Shown in pieces: positions 50,416 through 63,945 of a stretch of DNA of 64,000 bases. Every line of letters begins with the position of its first letter. The stretch's first letter is position 1. The notes under the pieces were generated by a model. The model was not told the origin of the DNA. It saw only the letters and a list, made by a program, of their open reading frames with translations, and made no database searches. The translations under genes were made by a program, and so were the position numbers. Origin of the DNA: Pseudoips prasinana (taxonomy: Eukaryota; Arthropoda; Insecta; Lepidoptera; Nolidae); the NCBI GenBank assembly GCA_951640165.1, contig OX621241.1:1188001-1252000 (forward strand), read 5' to 3'.

Positions 50416-51344
50416 AACTGGAAAACGCAGCCAAAGACTTGTTAGGATATAAAATATATACTAATGGTACTCAGGTAAACCATTTTTGGATTGGAGTTTT
50501 ATCGGTTCAATGGCTAAGGAAAAAGGTCTGAATACCTTATTATAGAAAGTGGATAAAAACCTAATTAAGTGTGGTTAAAAGCGTCCATTTAAGCGTCCTT
50601 CACGTTACATTATTGGTACTGTCAGCAACAAAAACAGCTTAAGATAATATTAGTGCTCTCAATGGAGACAAGCCATTAGAATAATATTAGTGCTCTCAAT
50701 GGAGAAAAGCCAATACTGTCCTCGTGGGCTATATAGTAAATGAAAGCGTGCGGAAACACATGTGCACTCTCTATACCCTCCCTTATAATTCGGTATCCGG
50801 GATAATATCAGGGGCAGTACTACAGCTTTACAAACTCATCGAGGATAGGCATATAACCAACCAACCTTCGACTTCAGGCTGATGCGTGTCTTTCTTGTCT
50901 GAAACTCAATAAAACTTTTAGCTTAGAGACAACCCGTATGGTTTCCGGCCCAGAAAGAATAACACAGCCACCCCATACCGTGTCCTCAGTGTCGGCAAAA
51001 GCGACTAAAGACTACAGCAGGGCGTCGGGCAGCAACGCCTCCTGTGTACTTACTACTACCTAGCTCACAAGTGCCAAGTGCGGTGACTAAGGCAAACCCA
51101 TCCAAATGGCATCGTTGTAGAAACCTTAGGAAGTTTGTTGTACTTATGGATGTTATTCAACAATAGCGATGCATGGCTGTAAATATCAAGCGGTAAAATT
51201 ATTTAACTCCATGGCCGGTTGAGCTTTAAACTATCGATAGTCCGAACATATTTAAGAGTAAATTAAAAAAAGCGTTTTCTGGAAGGGTGCTCAGTACACG
51301 AATTTAAATTTTAAGGTCACTTAATTAATTATGTTTCGTCGTAG
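50416..51344. other. Unit B: copy of 38,286-39,221
   Basis: As in A, including the tandem ~37-bp duplication at about 50,645-50,714. Differences from A (for example cgggcagcaacgcc, caaacccatcc, ggaagggtgctc) are shared with C. Confidence 0.7.
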
Positions 51345-51720
51345 TTTTATTCGTTATTCTATTTTATTATTTGTATTATATAGGTAATTTCCGTGTTTTT
51401 ATTTTTTTTTATTTTCTGCCTAGTAAGTAAGTTTCGTTAATATTTAAAAATGATTAGAAACTTGTTCTCTGAGTAAATAAATAAAAATAGGTCTACATCT
51501 CATTGTGGGTGGTATCAGGCTGATGATAATGATGATTTTCCTCGAGACCAAATAAACAGATAGACTAAAACAGTGCCAGATTAAGACCACATAACATGAA
51601 TACAACACCAGATTAACTTAAACCTATATATACAACCTGTCAATAAATTTTTCTTCACAATATCAATCCAATTCTGAATTTCTTTATATATACATATATA
51701 CTCGTATAAAGCAAATTTAA
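51345..51720. other. Unit B: divergent patch with extra A-tailed segment
   Basis: After ttttattcg, B has ttattctattttattatttg ... cttgttctctgagtaaataa-ataaaaa, which A lacks. This looks like the 3' end of a retroelement. The following ~200 bp are only loosely alignable to A, and the (AT)n is short. Unit C is identical here. Confidence 0.75.
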
Positions 51721-52384
51721 ACATTTTTATTACTAATTATTATATTTTATTAATATTATATTTTAGTCTTATATTTTAATAGAACACATAAATAAATGCA
51801 TTTTAAATGATAATAATTGAGAAAAATTTGTAATACATGGGAAACGTGAACTATCACGAAACCCTCAGAGTACCTACAAAGTAAGATTTCTCGGCATATC
51901 TCTCGCGAATATAAACGTGCAAGGAAATTGTCACAGATACTCGCGGCAAAGAAGGTTTGTCTAAGGAAATAGCACCTTATCTAAATGAAGTCATTATGCT
52001 TTTGGCGGAGGTTCATTTGGGTAGATTTCACTGTATTTATGCACAGTGATGTCATACGATTAAATAGAATTGGCACAGTTTTTATATCTCTCTGAAAACT
52101 GAAGTTTATTATTCAGTTGCGTAGGTTATCAAGTAAGAAAATAAACAATATATACGTCGTACGATACCTCATGTATTCATATGTAGCGTCTGAGGTCTAA
52201 AAGCACAACGCACGGACAAATATTCTATTATTGTATCGTTAAGCATATACTTCGCTCTCCTTTAACTTCATAACATATTTTTTTATTTAAAATAAACTTA
52301 ATTTATCATTTAAAATTATACTCTTGGTGAAAATGGATTAACTCATTGAGTACTCTTTGAAAGTAATTAATTCATCGAATATAT

Positions 52385-52593
52385 GCACGTGTGGCGCAGC
52401 GGCTAAAACAGTCACCTCGCCGCTTCGTGTCGCGGATTCGAGTCCCGCGCCGGGTAACTATTTGTGTGACCCATAAATAATTGTTCTGAGTCTGGGTATA
52501 ATTTATGTCCGTCTATTATATGTTTGTAAAGTACCCCGCGACACAGGGCTTAGATTTTCTAATGCGGGCGTTGTCTTTTTAAAGAAAAAAAAT
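52385..52593 (+). mobile_element. tRNA-derived SINE (unit B copy)
   Basis: Copy of 40,182-40,390, with no difference noticed in the A and B boxes. Confidence 0.9.
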
Positions 52594-53129
52594 ATTATGA
52601 TTACTGAACTTCGACTAATGCATTTATTTATATATTATGTAGCAAGTTATGGAGCTGATTCTTAATGTATTACCATGATCTTGTTACACCTAGATTTTAT
52701 TTTTTGGGTTTGGTTGACTTTTGAATAGAACAAAATATTAGTCTCCTAATTATGTCTTCTTTGTGATAAAGGTTCATAAACATGAAACACTATTAACAGT
52801 AGGACGATACCATTAACGGTTTTGGTGCTGCCTCGCCCAGTTCTGAGCGGCCGCAGTCCACGGTCCAAATTACTTGATTATCTGATGGACTAACGGAGGG
52901 CTCATTACAGAGTTTATGGCGCCTACTTTATTTATAGCAACATTAAGGTTTTTAGACCGTTGAGAACAACGTTTTGGTTTTAGTTGTGATTTTATATTAA
53001 TTTGGCAGCATTTTTAGGGTTTCGTACAAAATAACTGGCTGACCAAAACTGTTCCTACCATTTTGGTCGGTCAACCCTCATTCTCAGCCTGAAGGGAAGT
53101 AAAACTACTTTTTTCTAACTCCTTCATGT

Positions 53130-53471
53130 TTTAGGGTTCCGTAGCTAAATAGCAAAAAACGGAACCCTTATAGATTCGTCATGTCTGTCTGTGTCCTGTC
53201 CGTCCGTATGTCACAGCCACATTTTTCCGCAACTATAACAAAAGAATCTGAAAAAAAAAATTTTTAACAAACCCATACATGGGGTGTCTATTTTTTTCCA
53301 GTATGTCTTTAGTGGGGTTAAAAAGGCAGAAGTGGGGATGAAAATCACAAAACACAGGTATAGTACAGCAGCATACGAAAAGGCTTTTGCTTATTTCAAA
53401 CTATTATCATTCTATGGGAAGAGGGACAGCAATAGTTTTTCGCTTTGCTCTTTCGAGTACGGAACCTAAAA
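53130..53471 (-). repeat. 'gggttccgt' repeat (unit B copy)
   Basis: Copy of 40,927-41,268 with single-base changes (for example gtatgtctttagtgg for gtatgtccttagtgg). Confidence 0.7.
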
Positions 53472-53848
53472 TAACATGACTTCGTCGTCAATAAAATAAA
53501 TGTGATAAATGGATTAACTTAAGTAAGTACCGTATAATGCACGAGACTTGTAGCCCTCTACTTCTAAGCCAGACAGTTTAAATTATTGTAGTAAGTTGAA
53601 CTTGGGGTAACTTTGAAGTTTTAATGTTGCGGGATCAATTCTCGCACCGAGCAAATCTCAGTTTCAAAACGAAAATTACAAGCATGAAAATGGCAGTTGG
53701 AAGCCAAGTAGGATCTGATAGCTGGTCTTATTTGTGAGTGTTCAAGGTCAGTTGGCAGTCGGTCGGATAATTCTGGTAGCTATCTGCAACAGGTAAGACT
53801 GGGAGCTGACCTCAATAGAAATAGGAAGAAGGCAGAAAAACAAAAATA

Positions 53849-54143
53849 AAAAACTGGCCAATTGCGAGTCGGACTCGCGCACGAAGGGTTCCGTTCCAAA
53901 CCTATAAAAACGAGCAAAAAAATGGCTTCATGTTCGTTGTATCCCTTTAAATATTTATTTTATATTTTTATTAATATTTTGTTGTTATAGCGGCAAAAGA
54001 AATACATCATCTGTGAAAATTTCAACTGTCCAACTATCACGGTTCATGAGATACAGGCTGGTGACAGACGGACAGACAGACAGCGAAGTCTTAGTAATAA
54101 AGGTTCCGTTCTACCCAAAGGGTAGTACGGAACCCTAAAAATC
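53849..54143 (+). repeat. 'gggttccgt' repeat, short copy (unit B)
   Basis: Copy of 41,646-41,940. Confidence 0.75.
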
Positions 54144-54992
54144 AGGCAGTTACTAAAATAGAAACATGTCTAGAATCCTTGAAACCATAAGAATATAGAA
54201 ACTGTACACCTACTCGTATCTAAGCCCTTTTTATTCTCTCATAAAACCGTAACACCATAAAAATATGGTATTTTAATAACCCACGCAATATATTTTCTAT
54301 TGCTACAGCAGTAACGTTACAATGATAACAAGTTTTATATATCAAGTTAGCTGTACCTGTATATCTTTTAATGTGCATACATGGTAAAGTATAATAAGGC
54401 GGTAAAATAAATAATGGGAAATGAAGGATGTTTTTATCGAATAAAAGAATAGCTCCAATTGTTTGAATTACGCCACCATACCGGGCCTATTTTGTCGGCC
54501 TTCTTAACGGTATTGTTATTTTTACTGTCATTGGTTTTTCGTATGTTTAACCCTTTTATTTGAGATCCGGTATTATTTGACTTACACTCATATATTTTAT
54601 ATACATTTTGATTGATGATGATGAGGAATCTTATAACCGACTGCAATAATAGAAAAAATGTGAGCCGTCACGGGACGCCTGGCAGATGTGAAACATCGAC
54701 ATTATTTTGTAAAAATAATATGCAGAAAAGAACATATTGTGATAGGAACTAAATATGTCATAATGATAAAATAAAAAGTCGATTGCGCATGCGTCACGGC
54801 ACGCAGAAATCTGTTTTACGTGCGGCTATAGATGTTTCACATCAAAAATAAGTTCCTAATAAACTGTGTGACTAAAACGTCTGCTCAATCTTTTTAATGC
54901 CATTCTTGTTCTCTTTTATATATTTTTGTAAATAGAAAAGATATAGTTCACACAACTTCATGAGTACGGAACTAACGATTTTTATATATAGT

Positions 54993-55066
54993 TACTATCT
55001 ATGCTCCGCGGTTTCACCCGCGTTAAAGTATTTTTGCCATAAAAGAGTAACAAACATACTGTAACG
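54993..55066 (-). mobile_element. Helitron-like 3' terminus (unit B copy)
   Basis: Copy of 42,797-42,870. Confidence 0.5.
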
Positions 55067-55401
55067 TTGCATATTTATTCAACGCTCCATAGTTAGCTTT
55101 TATCTTATCTTAGTTCGCCCTGATATAGTAATATCGTTGTAATTCCTTATCTACCTAGTCTTCTGTATCTAACAAAGTTCTCTGCTGCCCATTCTAAACC
55201 GGTTCGATAGCCGTGAGCCGCCGAGCGGTTGTTAAGCGAACGGTGCGAGGGTAGAATGAGACTGCACTCAATGTGTTAGCACGTATGCGCACTCTTCATA
55301 AGAAATGTTATTTTTCTTTTAGTGCGTGTCGTCTATCACGCTAATACAATTGATAGTTTCTCAAATATAGTTATACTTAAATGGTAAATTCATTGAATGG
55401 A

Positions 55402-55598
55402 ATTGAAGCGGAATGAAATGATATGATATTTGCTACAAGGTCAATTAAAGGTGGCCGGTACACATATAATAATTCAATACCATATAATATAATACACGAG
55501 GTAAATGAGTGAGAATTAAATATTAATCAACACTTACCCAATATGGGGTTGATATTGGGTAAGTGTTGATTAATATTTAATTCTCATTCCGCTTCAAT
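55402..55598. repeat. Foldback structure with perfect hairpin core (unit B copy)
   Basis: Core at 55,511-55,585, identical to unit A. Outer arms attgaagcggaatga and tcattccgcttcaat are conserved. Confidence 0.9.
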
Positions 55599-56402
55599 TA
55601 CACCTTGCTTCAACGAATGACTACACTATAATTTATATTATGTGCGATGCTTCACACCATTATTTTTATAACAATTTTTATTACAAACTTAACTCCGATT
55701 CTGACTGTGACAATTGCACACACTCGCCTTAAGCGCATTTGGCACTCCCACTTCCTCATTTCCATTACGCGGTCACAGTCACGAGAGGCTTTGGGTCAAA
55801 AGAATATTTTTATTTAGTGGACCTAAATCCCAGGGTCTAAAGTACGGTCTGTAACCGTACCTCAACATCGCACCTACCGGTACCTGGTGGTCACCGACAC
55901 TGCCACACTACAGACCAGCATAATCCCAGGGGGTCATTCTCCGGCCGGCGCAACCTCCTGGATCTCCGCGTGATCACTGTCGAAGTCTAGAGAGTACTTA
56001 GCGCACCTACCTCCATATGGCATAAATATTGAGGGGCTGTAGTACCCACGACCATTTGTGCTATATTATTAAATAAATTTGTAAGTGGTGAGTGTGATTG
56101 TTTAATTGTTTTTTAAACCACACCTCATATGCTTTTTAAACTCCACGCTTCAATACATCCATACATCCATACAAACTATCGATTTTTTTAATATTAGAAG
56201 GTGTGTACCTCTAGCAGATTTAGCAGTGCACGCCGGAAAAGCTTGCAGATGCTAGATTTACGAAATTACGAAATGAACAGCTCGAATTATAAATAAAATG
56301 TTGTGTATATAGTTTCCATTATCGAAAGAGCTTTTTTAATACCCTCTTGTTTGCAGACGGTAGAAACATAGACTATAGTAACGTAGAAGTGCCATTTCAA
56401 AC

Positions 56403-56540
56403 GTACAGACGCGTAGATGCCAGCACATCAAGCTACCCCAATCTGTCAAATTTCCCCAATTGAAAGTGTTTTGTGATAAAGTTGAAATCTTTAAAAGAAA
56501 TTTGACAGATTGGGGTAGCTGGATGTGCTGGCGTCTCCAC
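56403..56540. mobile_element. Foldback MITE (unit B copy)
   Basis: Copy of 44,199-44,336. Confidence 0.8.
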
Positions 56541-56653
56541 CTCAATTATAGTTGATACCCAAACTTTTTATGTGTCAAGTCTGGTATTTTGTTATACGTA
56601 TCTATGTAACTTCTTCCGGGCTAAAAAATTAACCCGGAAGACGTTAATATCGG

Positions 56654-56849
56654 GGCTTTCTCCTCGTAGGTTTTGTTCCATACTCTAACTTTAACAAACC
56701 TAGGGTTCAACGGAAAAGCCGCGTTCCGCGGTTTCTCCCATCTAGCGCCAAAAGAACTCCACGGCAAGTTAGGTTTAGTCGGTGCAAGTCCGACCTATCC
56801 AACTGCAGACACTTTTTGCGGGTGGCATGCGTAGGTACGCTGGTAAAAA
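56654..56849 (+). repeat. Interspersed repeat, first related copy (unit B)
   Basis: Copy of 44,450-44,645. Confidence 0.5.
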
Positions 56850-57858
56850 GGAAAAAAAAGAAAAAAGTAAGTAGAATTCTAAATACGATGAAATAAATGT
56901 TTAATTAGGTGTAATATATAGCCATAGCATAAGCCGTAGCATAAGACTTTGTTTTTAATCCCTTAGTTGCAACATTACAACCACCAAAAAATTGATAAAC
57001 GTCGATTGAGGACTCACATGACCCAATTCCTCCATGGTTTGTGATTATCGATTTGTAACAACTATCATTTTTTTGGGAGGGATTTTGTAAAAGGGACCGA
57101 AATGTGTTAGAGTGATTGCATAAGGAAACAGATTTCCGGTACAGACAAATCTGCTCGCTCAGGTACCTATAGGTACAGATTTAACTTGCATAAGAATCAG
57201 GTAAATCTATCGTTATTAACAATCATGGCCCCCAACTCCGGTAAACGCTTGAACCCCTATGGCTCGGTCCTGTTTCGATATAAGTGAATGTATAAGATAA
57301 GATACAAATAATATACCTGCACCGATTGGTGCCCTTGGACCTTGGAACCCTTACGGATTTGTCGGTACCGGAAAGCTGTTTCTTTATGTAATTACCCTTA
57401 CAGGAAACCGGGGAAGCGCGCGTGCGCGCACTATTTCCTTTGACCAATGAGCGCGCGCGGTGGCGGAGAGATGGCTGTCAGATCGTGCCAACCCATTTTT
57501 CGTGAGGTTAAAACCACGACGTACTGTCGGCCATTATAGTGTATGCGATGATGTATTCGAACAATCACATTATGAATAAATTGGCTTACATTTACATATA
57601 TCTATACATTTCATCTCAATTGTATTATACGAAATGATTATCATATGCGACTACTGTAAGGTTCGCTTATCTGTTTTTTATTCGATAGTGAATGCTCTCG
57701 AAATGGTCCAATACAAAATTGGGATCAGTTTTTATAAAGAAAGCTTGAAGTCCCTTTTATGGTTTTTTATTACAGAAGTGATATGTATGTATAATGATAA
57801 CACTCCTAGTGAGTTTGATTATTATTAGTAATATTTTTTTATTTGCAACCGAAATAAT

Positions 57859-58169
57859 AATACATTGGGCTGTCTTGACTAACTGCCACCCCCGAGGCTG
57901 CGTGGGCAGTCGGAGAAGTGTACTCTACTGCCACCAGGTGCAGGCAGCTCCAGGATGATAATCTGTTTGTTGTTGGGAGGAGCCAGTTATCCGACAGGAC
58001 TAGCAATTATGCTCTCAGGGTACCACCGGAGTAGCATACCCGCGTTCCTAGAGCTCGCCCCTCAGGAGCCAAGAGAAGTCCAAGGCAGGTTAAGTTAAGT
58101 GGGTGTGAGCCCGACGTACCCACCCGCAGACACTTTTTGCAGGTGACAAGCATAAGCATTCCCCCTGCT
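57859..58169 (+). repeat. Interspersed repeat, second related copy (unit B)
   Basis: Copy of 45,655-45,965. Confidence 0.5.
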
Positions 58170-58538
58170 TCAACAATAAAAAGGCTGTCTTAACTAGTTA
58201 ATAGAGCGGCGACATTGTGAAACTACCAAACACGTGTACATAAATATAGTTATTTAGGTACGGTAATTAGTTTTGATCGTTAACTGTGTTAATTATTCCT
58301 CTGAGATAGTAGCGTTGCTAATTTTATAGTTGATAGTCGTAAACCTGTTATAGAAGAGCCGATTTACTGGTTGGTTTACGCTAATTAATTATGACTGGAA
58401 GCCATTTTCCTAAACAAACATTTGCTTCACAGAATTTTAAGATTACAATCCTTAATATACATATAGCTTCCTTAGAATGAGAGCCGTCAAATTAGCGTGA
58501 TAAGTGCTGAGAAAGGACTGATAAAGTTGATCATCATG

Positions 58539-58764
58539 TCAGCCAAATTACGTCCACCGCTGGACAGAGGCTTCCTCTAAAGATTTCCAAATTGGAAATA
58601 AAATAAATAAAATAGTTATAGGTTTTTATTCACGTAGACTTTAAAAAAGCGCTTGTAAATAGTCAGAACATGTTTGTAGTAGTACAGTTATTATTTCTAG
58701 TTACATATTACAGATGTCTCATCATTTGGAGGGTTATGCCATAATCGCCACCCTTAAATACAAA
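58539..58764 (-). mobile_element. RTE-tail SINE-like element, interrupted (unit B copy)
   Basis: Copy of 46,335-46,560. Confidence 0.6.
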
Positions 58765-59313
58765 CGAGAATAATCACCCTTTTTAAGCTTATTGTCTGTT
58801 TGTATAACATATTATCTCTTCACATAAACTACCTGTAACGATATTAAATTTATATCGCGGAGATTGGCAACCGGCCCATACAAACATGGCCTGGAATGGA
58901 CATAAATAAAACAATATGCATTTTGAAGGAGTACTAATATTCTATCGCCCTGTAAATTTATTTTTAATGTAAAACATGGGATTTATGTATTAAAGCCATA
59001 TAATACATAAATACCTAGTTTTATATAGGTATATGTATAAGGTCAACAAGATTTCAATATAGCATTAGATCATGGAACGAATTTTTGTAATAATTATACT
59101 ATTTTCTATATATAAATAAGTAAAACAGGTATTTTTATGACAACCGTGGTAAGTTCACACCTATTCATATATTTTTCATCGCCGTGGCACGTAATTTTTA
59201 ATCTTCTATATCTCGTTAGCTTTTTTAGTTATCTGCTAGATATTTAGCAAGAATTCATACATTATCAAGAACTTTAATAAACGCGAATTGTATTATTAAT
59301 AAAACTTAGTATA

Positions 59314-59916
59314 AAATAAAAACCGGCCAAGTGCGATTCGGACTCGCACATGAAGGGTTCCGTAGCAGCAAGTATTTCAGTTGATTAAATGGAAGCAAAT
59401 TGCGGTTTATGACGTATTGAAAAAAACTACTTGCTAGATTTCGTTCAAACCAATTTTCGTTGTTAGTTTTCATGGTAATGTACATCATATATTTTTTTAG
59501 GTTTATCATTCTCTTATTTTAGAAGTTACAGGGGGGGAACACTCATTTTTCCACTTTGGAAGTGTCTCTCGCGCAAACTATTCAGTTTAGAAAAAAATTA
59601 TATTAGGAACCTCAATATCATTTTTGAAGACCTATCCATGGACTGTATGGGTGGGCCCCACATGTATGGGTACGATGAAAAAATTTTTATCGAGTTTCAG
59701 TTCTATGTATGGGGACCCCCCAAAATTATTATTATTTTTCTATTTTTGTGTAAAAATCTTAATGCGGTTCATAGAATACATCTACTTACTAAGTTTCAGC
59801 AGTACAGCTCTTATAGTTTCGGAAAAAAGTGGCTGTGCAATACGGACGGACAGACAGACATGACGAATCTATAAGGGTTCCGTTTTTTGCCATTTGGCTA
59901 CGGAACCCTAAAAATC
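59314..59916 (+). repeat. 'gggttccgt' repeat, long copy (unit B)
   Basis: Copy of 47,110-47,712. Confidence 0.75.
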
Positions 59917-60031
59917 CTCGGAAATGAAGATTCTAATGGACCTGTTCAAATTCACCCAACTAGACATGCTATACTTTTATAGGTACTAGATTACTAGCTT
60001 TGTAACCATGCTTTAAGTATAAACCAAATAA

Positions 60032-61442
60032 AGATAGATAGATAGATAACACTTTATTGCACCAAATCGGAACATACATTGAAACATATGTAAGTTAACT
60101 TATATTATGAGGTACAAACGGCGGTCTTATCGCTAATATAGCAATCTCTTCCAGACAACCGATTGGATGAACCAAAGCCATGCAGGGAGACAAAGTGGTA
60201 GTTGGCAGTGCATCTACTTATATTAATTTACCTATATGTACCTATGTACGAATATTTATATATAAACATATAATATATACATATTTATAAATATATACAT
60301 ACTTTTTAATATACTATAATAAATATTAATACTAATTATGAAGACTAAGGAAGTTTTTGAGGAAGGTGGAAGATCGCAAGCTGAGAGAATTACAGTGATA
60401 AATAATGATTCTTTAAAAGTGTTTTAAATGATGTCAAAGTTTGTGCGCGTCTGATATGCAGAGGGAGTGAATTCCACAATCGAGCAGCCTGTACAGTGAA
60501 TGATTTGTCCAAGAAATTGGTGGAATGTGTGGGCAACTGGAGTTCTAGATTCTCTGATGATCTCAAGGACCTAAAATGTGTATCACATAGGAATTCAAAC
60601 CTAACCTTCAGGTAAGAGGGAGCCGTGGGATTAAATAAAATACTGTAAAGAAGAGAGAGTATATGAGTATTTCGGCGAAGGCGAATGGGTAACCACTCGA
60701 GTTTTCTACGAAATTCGGAAACGTGATCATATTTGCGGAGCCCAAATATGAACCTTATGCAGAAGTTTTGAAGCCGCTCGAGTTTATCTAGTTTGTCCTC
60801 CGTAAGGTCAAGATAGCTGGCGTCAGCATAGTCAAGGATTGGAAGAAGGAGGGATTGTGCTAGTGCAATTTTAGTGGCAGTTGGGAGAAAATTACGTAAC
60901 CTCCTTAATGATCCGGCTGCAGCATATAATTTACGACTGGTCTGTTCTATTTGTGGACCCCAAGACAGTGTTTGATCAAAGTATACCCCCAAGTTTTTAA
61001 CCCTATCACTGAATGGTATTACTGTTTTGTTAAATGTTACTCGAGGGGTATGGATCCAGTCAACTTTTCTGAGCATGCGAGAACTGCCTATCACAATAAC
61101 CTGTGTTTTGGAGGGTTTCACTGTAAGACCGTGGTCTGTGCTCCACTTGTTGATAGTTGCCATGTCACTGTTAATGATACCAATACCATCGCTGAGGTGC
61201 TCTACCGGTGTCTGGGTGTATATTTGCAAGTCGTCGGCATAAAGGTGGTAGGAAGAAGTTAACCGAGAGGTAATCGAATTGATAAATACAGTGAAGAGTA
61301 GTGGAGATAAAACGCCACCCTGTGGCACGCCAGCGCTGGTGAAACACCACGACGAGTAGGTATCGTCAATGAGAATCCGCTGCCGACGGCCAAACAGGTA
61401 ACTACGAAACCAATCAATTGCCATTGGAGATATGTTAAGTGA
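60032..61442 (-). pseudogene. LINE3 copy in unit B, cut at the B/C junction
   Basis: Copy of LINE3 from the tail to the SLNISPMAIDWF region. The reverse transcriptase motifs GVPQGGVLSPLLF and YADD are retained (ORF stop at 60,390), but the FRPGHST and AFNTADFD blocks present in A are missing because the junction falls at 61,441. The apparent start (ATG at 61,451, minus) lies in antisense LINE2 sequence. Confidence 0.9.
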
Positions 61443-61977
61443 ATCCCTCATACCCCGCCTACCTACGGGAGCGTTTCTCCTTTATTCACTCATCTGATGC
61501 CTCCTGTAGGTCACACCTCAGATCCCTCCTTAAATTTCCTATCCACAAAACCGATTTTTACTCCTACTCCTTTACGGTGCAGGCCGTGAGGTTGTGGAAT
61601 TCTCTTCCGCCTAACATCCGTTACATAAATACTATCATTTTATTTAAAAAACGAGTGAAAGAACATTATCTCTTATCTTCATCCTAATATTTGTGTACAT
61701 TGTATATGTAGTATATTATATAGTCTTTATATATATATATCCCCTCCCCTATTTATGTATTATTAGTATGTAGTGTATAAATACACTTAGTAGTGTATAG
61801 TTATCTACACACGGCATGGTCTTTTTCCGATTAGTTTCTCCTCTCGCGGGTCTGCTGGAAGATATTTCTATTGAAATAAGCAGTACCTTTGTGCTATTTT
61901 TTCCAATTTCTTTAATTTATTGTTATTTTTGTTTCTGTGTGTACATAAATTATTAAATAAAATAAATAAATAAATTA
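61443..61977 (+). pseudogene. LINE2 3' fragment at start of unit C
   Basis: Encodes NPSYPAYLRERFSFIHSSDA to the LINE2 stop, then the 3' UTR and AAAT tail. It begins about 135 bp further into LINE2 than unit B does. Confidence 0.9.
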
Positions 61978-62905
61978 ACTGGAAAACGCAGCCAAAGACT
62001 TGTTAGGATATAAAATATATACTAATGGTACTCAGGTAAACCATTTTTGGATTGGAGTTCTATCGGTTCAATGGCTAAGGAAAAAGGTCTGAATACCTTA
62101 TTATAGAAAGTGGATAAAAACCTAATTAAGTGTGGTTAAAAGCGTCCATTTAAGCGTCCTTCACGTTACATTATTGGTACTGTCAGCAACAAAAACAGCT
62201 TAAGATAATATTAGTGCTCTCAATGGAGACAAGCCATTAGAATAATATTAGTGCTCTCAATGGAGAAAAGCCAATACTGTCCTCGTGGGCTATATAGTAA
62301 ATGAAAGCGTGCGGAAACACATGTGCACTCTCTATACCCTCCCTTATAATTCGGTATCCGGGATAATATCAGGGGCAGTACTACAGCTTTACAAACTCAT
62401 CGAGGATAGGCATATAACCAACCAACCTTCGACTTCAGGCTGATGCGTGTCTTTCTTGTCTGAAACTCAATAAAACTTTTAGCTTAGAGACAACCCGTAT
62501 GGTTTCCGGCCCAGAAAGAATAACACAGCCACCCCATACCGTGTCCTCAGTGTCGGCAAAAGCGACTAAAGACTACAGCAGGGCGTCGGGCAGCAACGCC
62601 TCCTGTGTACTTACTACTACCTAGCTCACAAGTGCCAAGTGCGGTGACTAAGGCAAACCCATCCAAATGGCATCGTTGTAGAAACCTTAGGAAGTTTGTT
62701 GTACTTATGGATGTTATTCAACAATAGCGATGCATGGCTGTAAATATCAAGCGGTAAAATTATTTAACTCCATGGCCGGTTGAGCTTTAAACTATCGATA
62801 GTCCGAACATATTTAAGAGTAAATTAAAAAAAGCGTTTTCTGGAAGGGTGCTCAGTACACGAATTTAAATTTTAAGGTCACTTAATTAATTATGTTTCGT
62901 CGTAG

Positions 62906-63290
62906 TTTTATTCGTTATTCTATTTTATTATTTGTATTATATAGGTAATTTCCGTGTTTTTATTTTTTTTTATTTTCTGCCTAGTAAGTAAGTTTCGTTA
63001 ATATTTAAAAATGATTAGAAACTTGTTCTCTGAGTAAATAAATAAAAATAGGTCTACATCTCATTGTGGGTGGTATCAGGCTGATGATAATGATGATTTT
63101 CCTCGAGACCAAATAAACAGATAGACTAAAACAGTGCCAGATTAAGACCACATAACATGAATACAACACCAGATTAACTTAAACCTATATATACAACCTG
63201 TCAATAAATTTTTCTTCACAATATCAATCCAATTCTGAATTTCTTTATATATACATATATACTCGTATAAAGCAAATTTAAACATTTTTA
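62906..63290. other. Unit C: copy of the B-type divergent patch
   Basis: Identical to B at 51,345-51,720 as far as I can see, including the A-tailed segment, and unlike A. Confidence 0.75.
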
Positions 63291-63945
63291 TTACTAATTA
63301 TTATATTTTATTAATATTATATTTTAGTCTTATATTTTAATAGAACACATAAATAAATGCATTTTAAATGATAATAATTGAGAAAAATTTGTAATACATG
63401 GGAAACGTGAACTATCACGAAACCCTCAGAGTACCTACAAAGTAAGATTTCTCGGCATATCTCTCGCGAATATAAACGTGCAAGGAAATTGTCACAGATA
63501 CTCGCGGCAAAGAAGGTTTGTCTAAGGAAATAGCACCTTATCTAAATGAAGTCATTATGCTTTTGGCGGAGGTTCATTTGGGTAGATTTCACTGTATTTA
63601 TGCACAGTGATGTCATACGATTAAATAGAATTGGCACAGTTTTTATATCTCTCTGAAAACTGAAGTTTATTATTCAGTTGCGTAGGTTATCAAGTAAGAA
63701 AATAAACAATATATACGTCGTACGATACCTCATGTATTCATATGTAGCGTCTGAGGTCTAAAAGCACAACGCACGGACAAATATTCTATTATTGTATCGT
63801 TAAGCATATACTTCGCTCTCCTTTAACTTCATAACATATTTTTTTATTTAAAATAAACTTAATTTATCATTTAAAATTATACTCTTGGTGAAAATGGATT
63901 AACTCATTGAGTACTCTTTGAAAGTAATTAATTCATCGAATATAT

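Larger units (their letters stand above)
49745..61441. repeat. Tandem segmental unit B
   Basis: Repeats unit A from 37,614 at an offset of 12,131, changing to 12,203, 12,196 and 12,204 after indels. It stops inside LINE3 at 61,441, about 180 bp short of LINE3's 5' edge in A. It has a ~130-bp insertion and a short AT tract at 51,345-51,720 relative to A. Confidence 0.95.
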
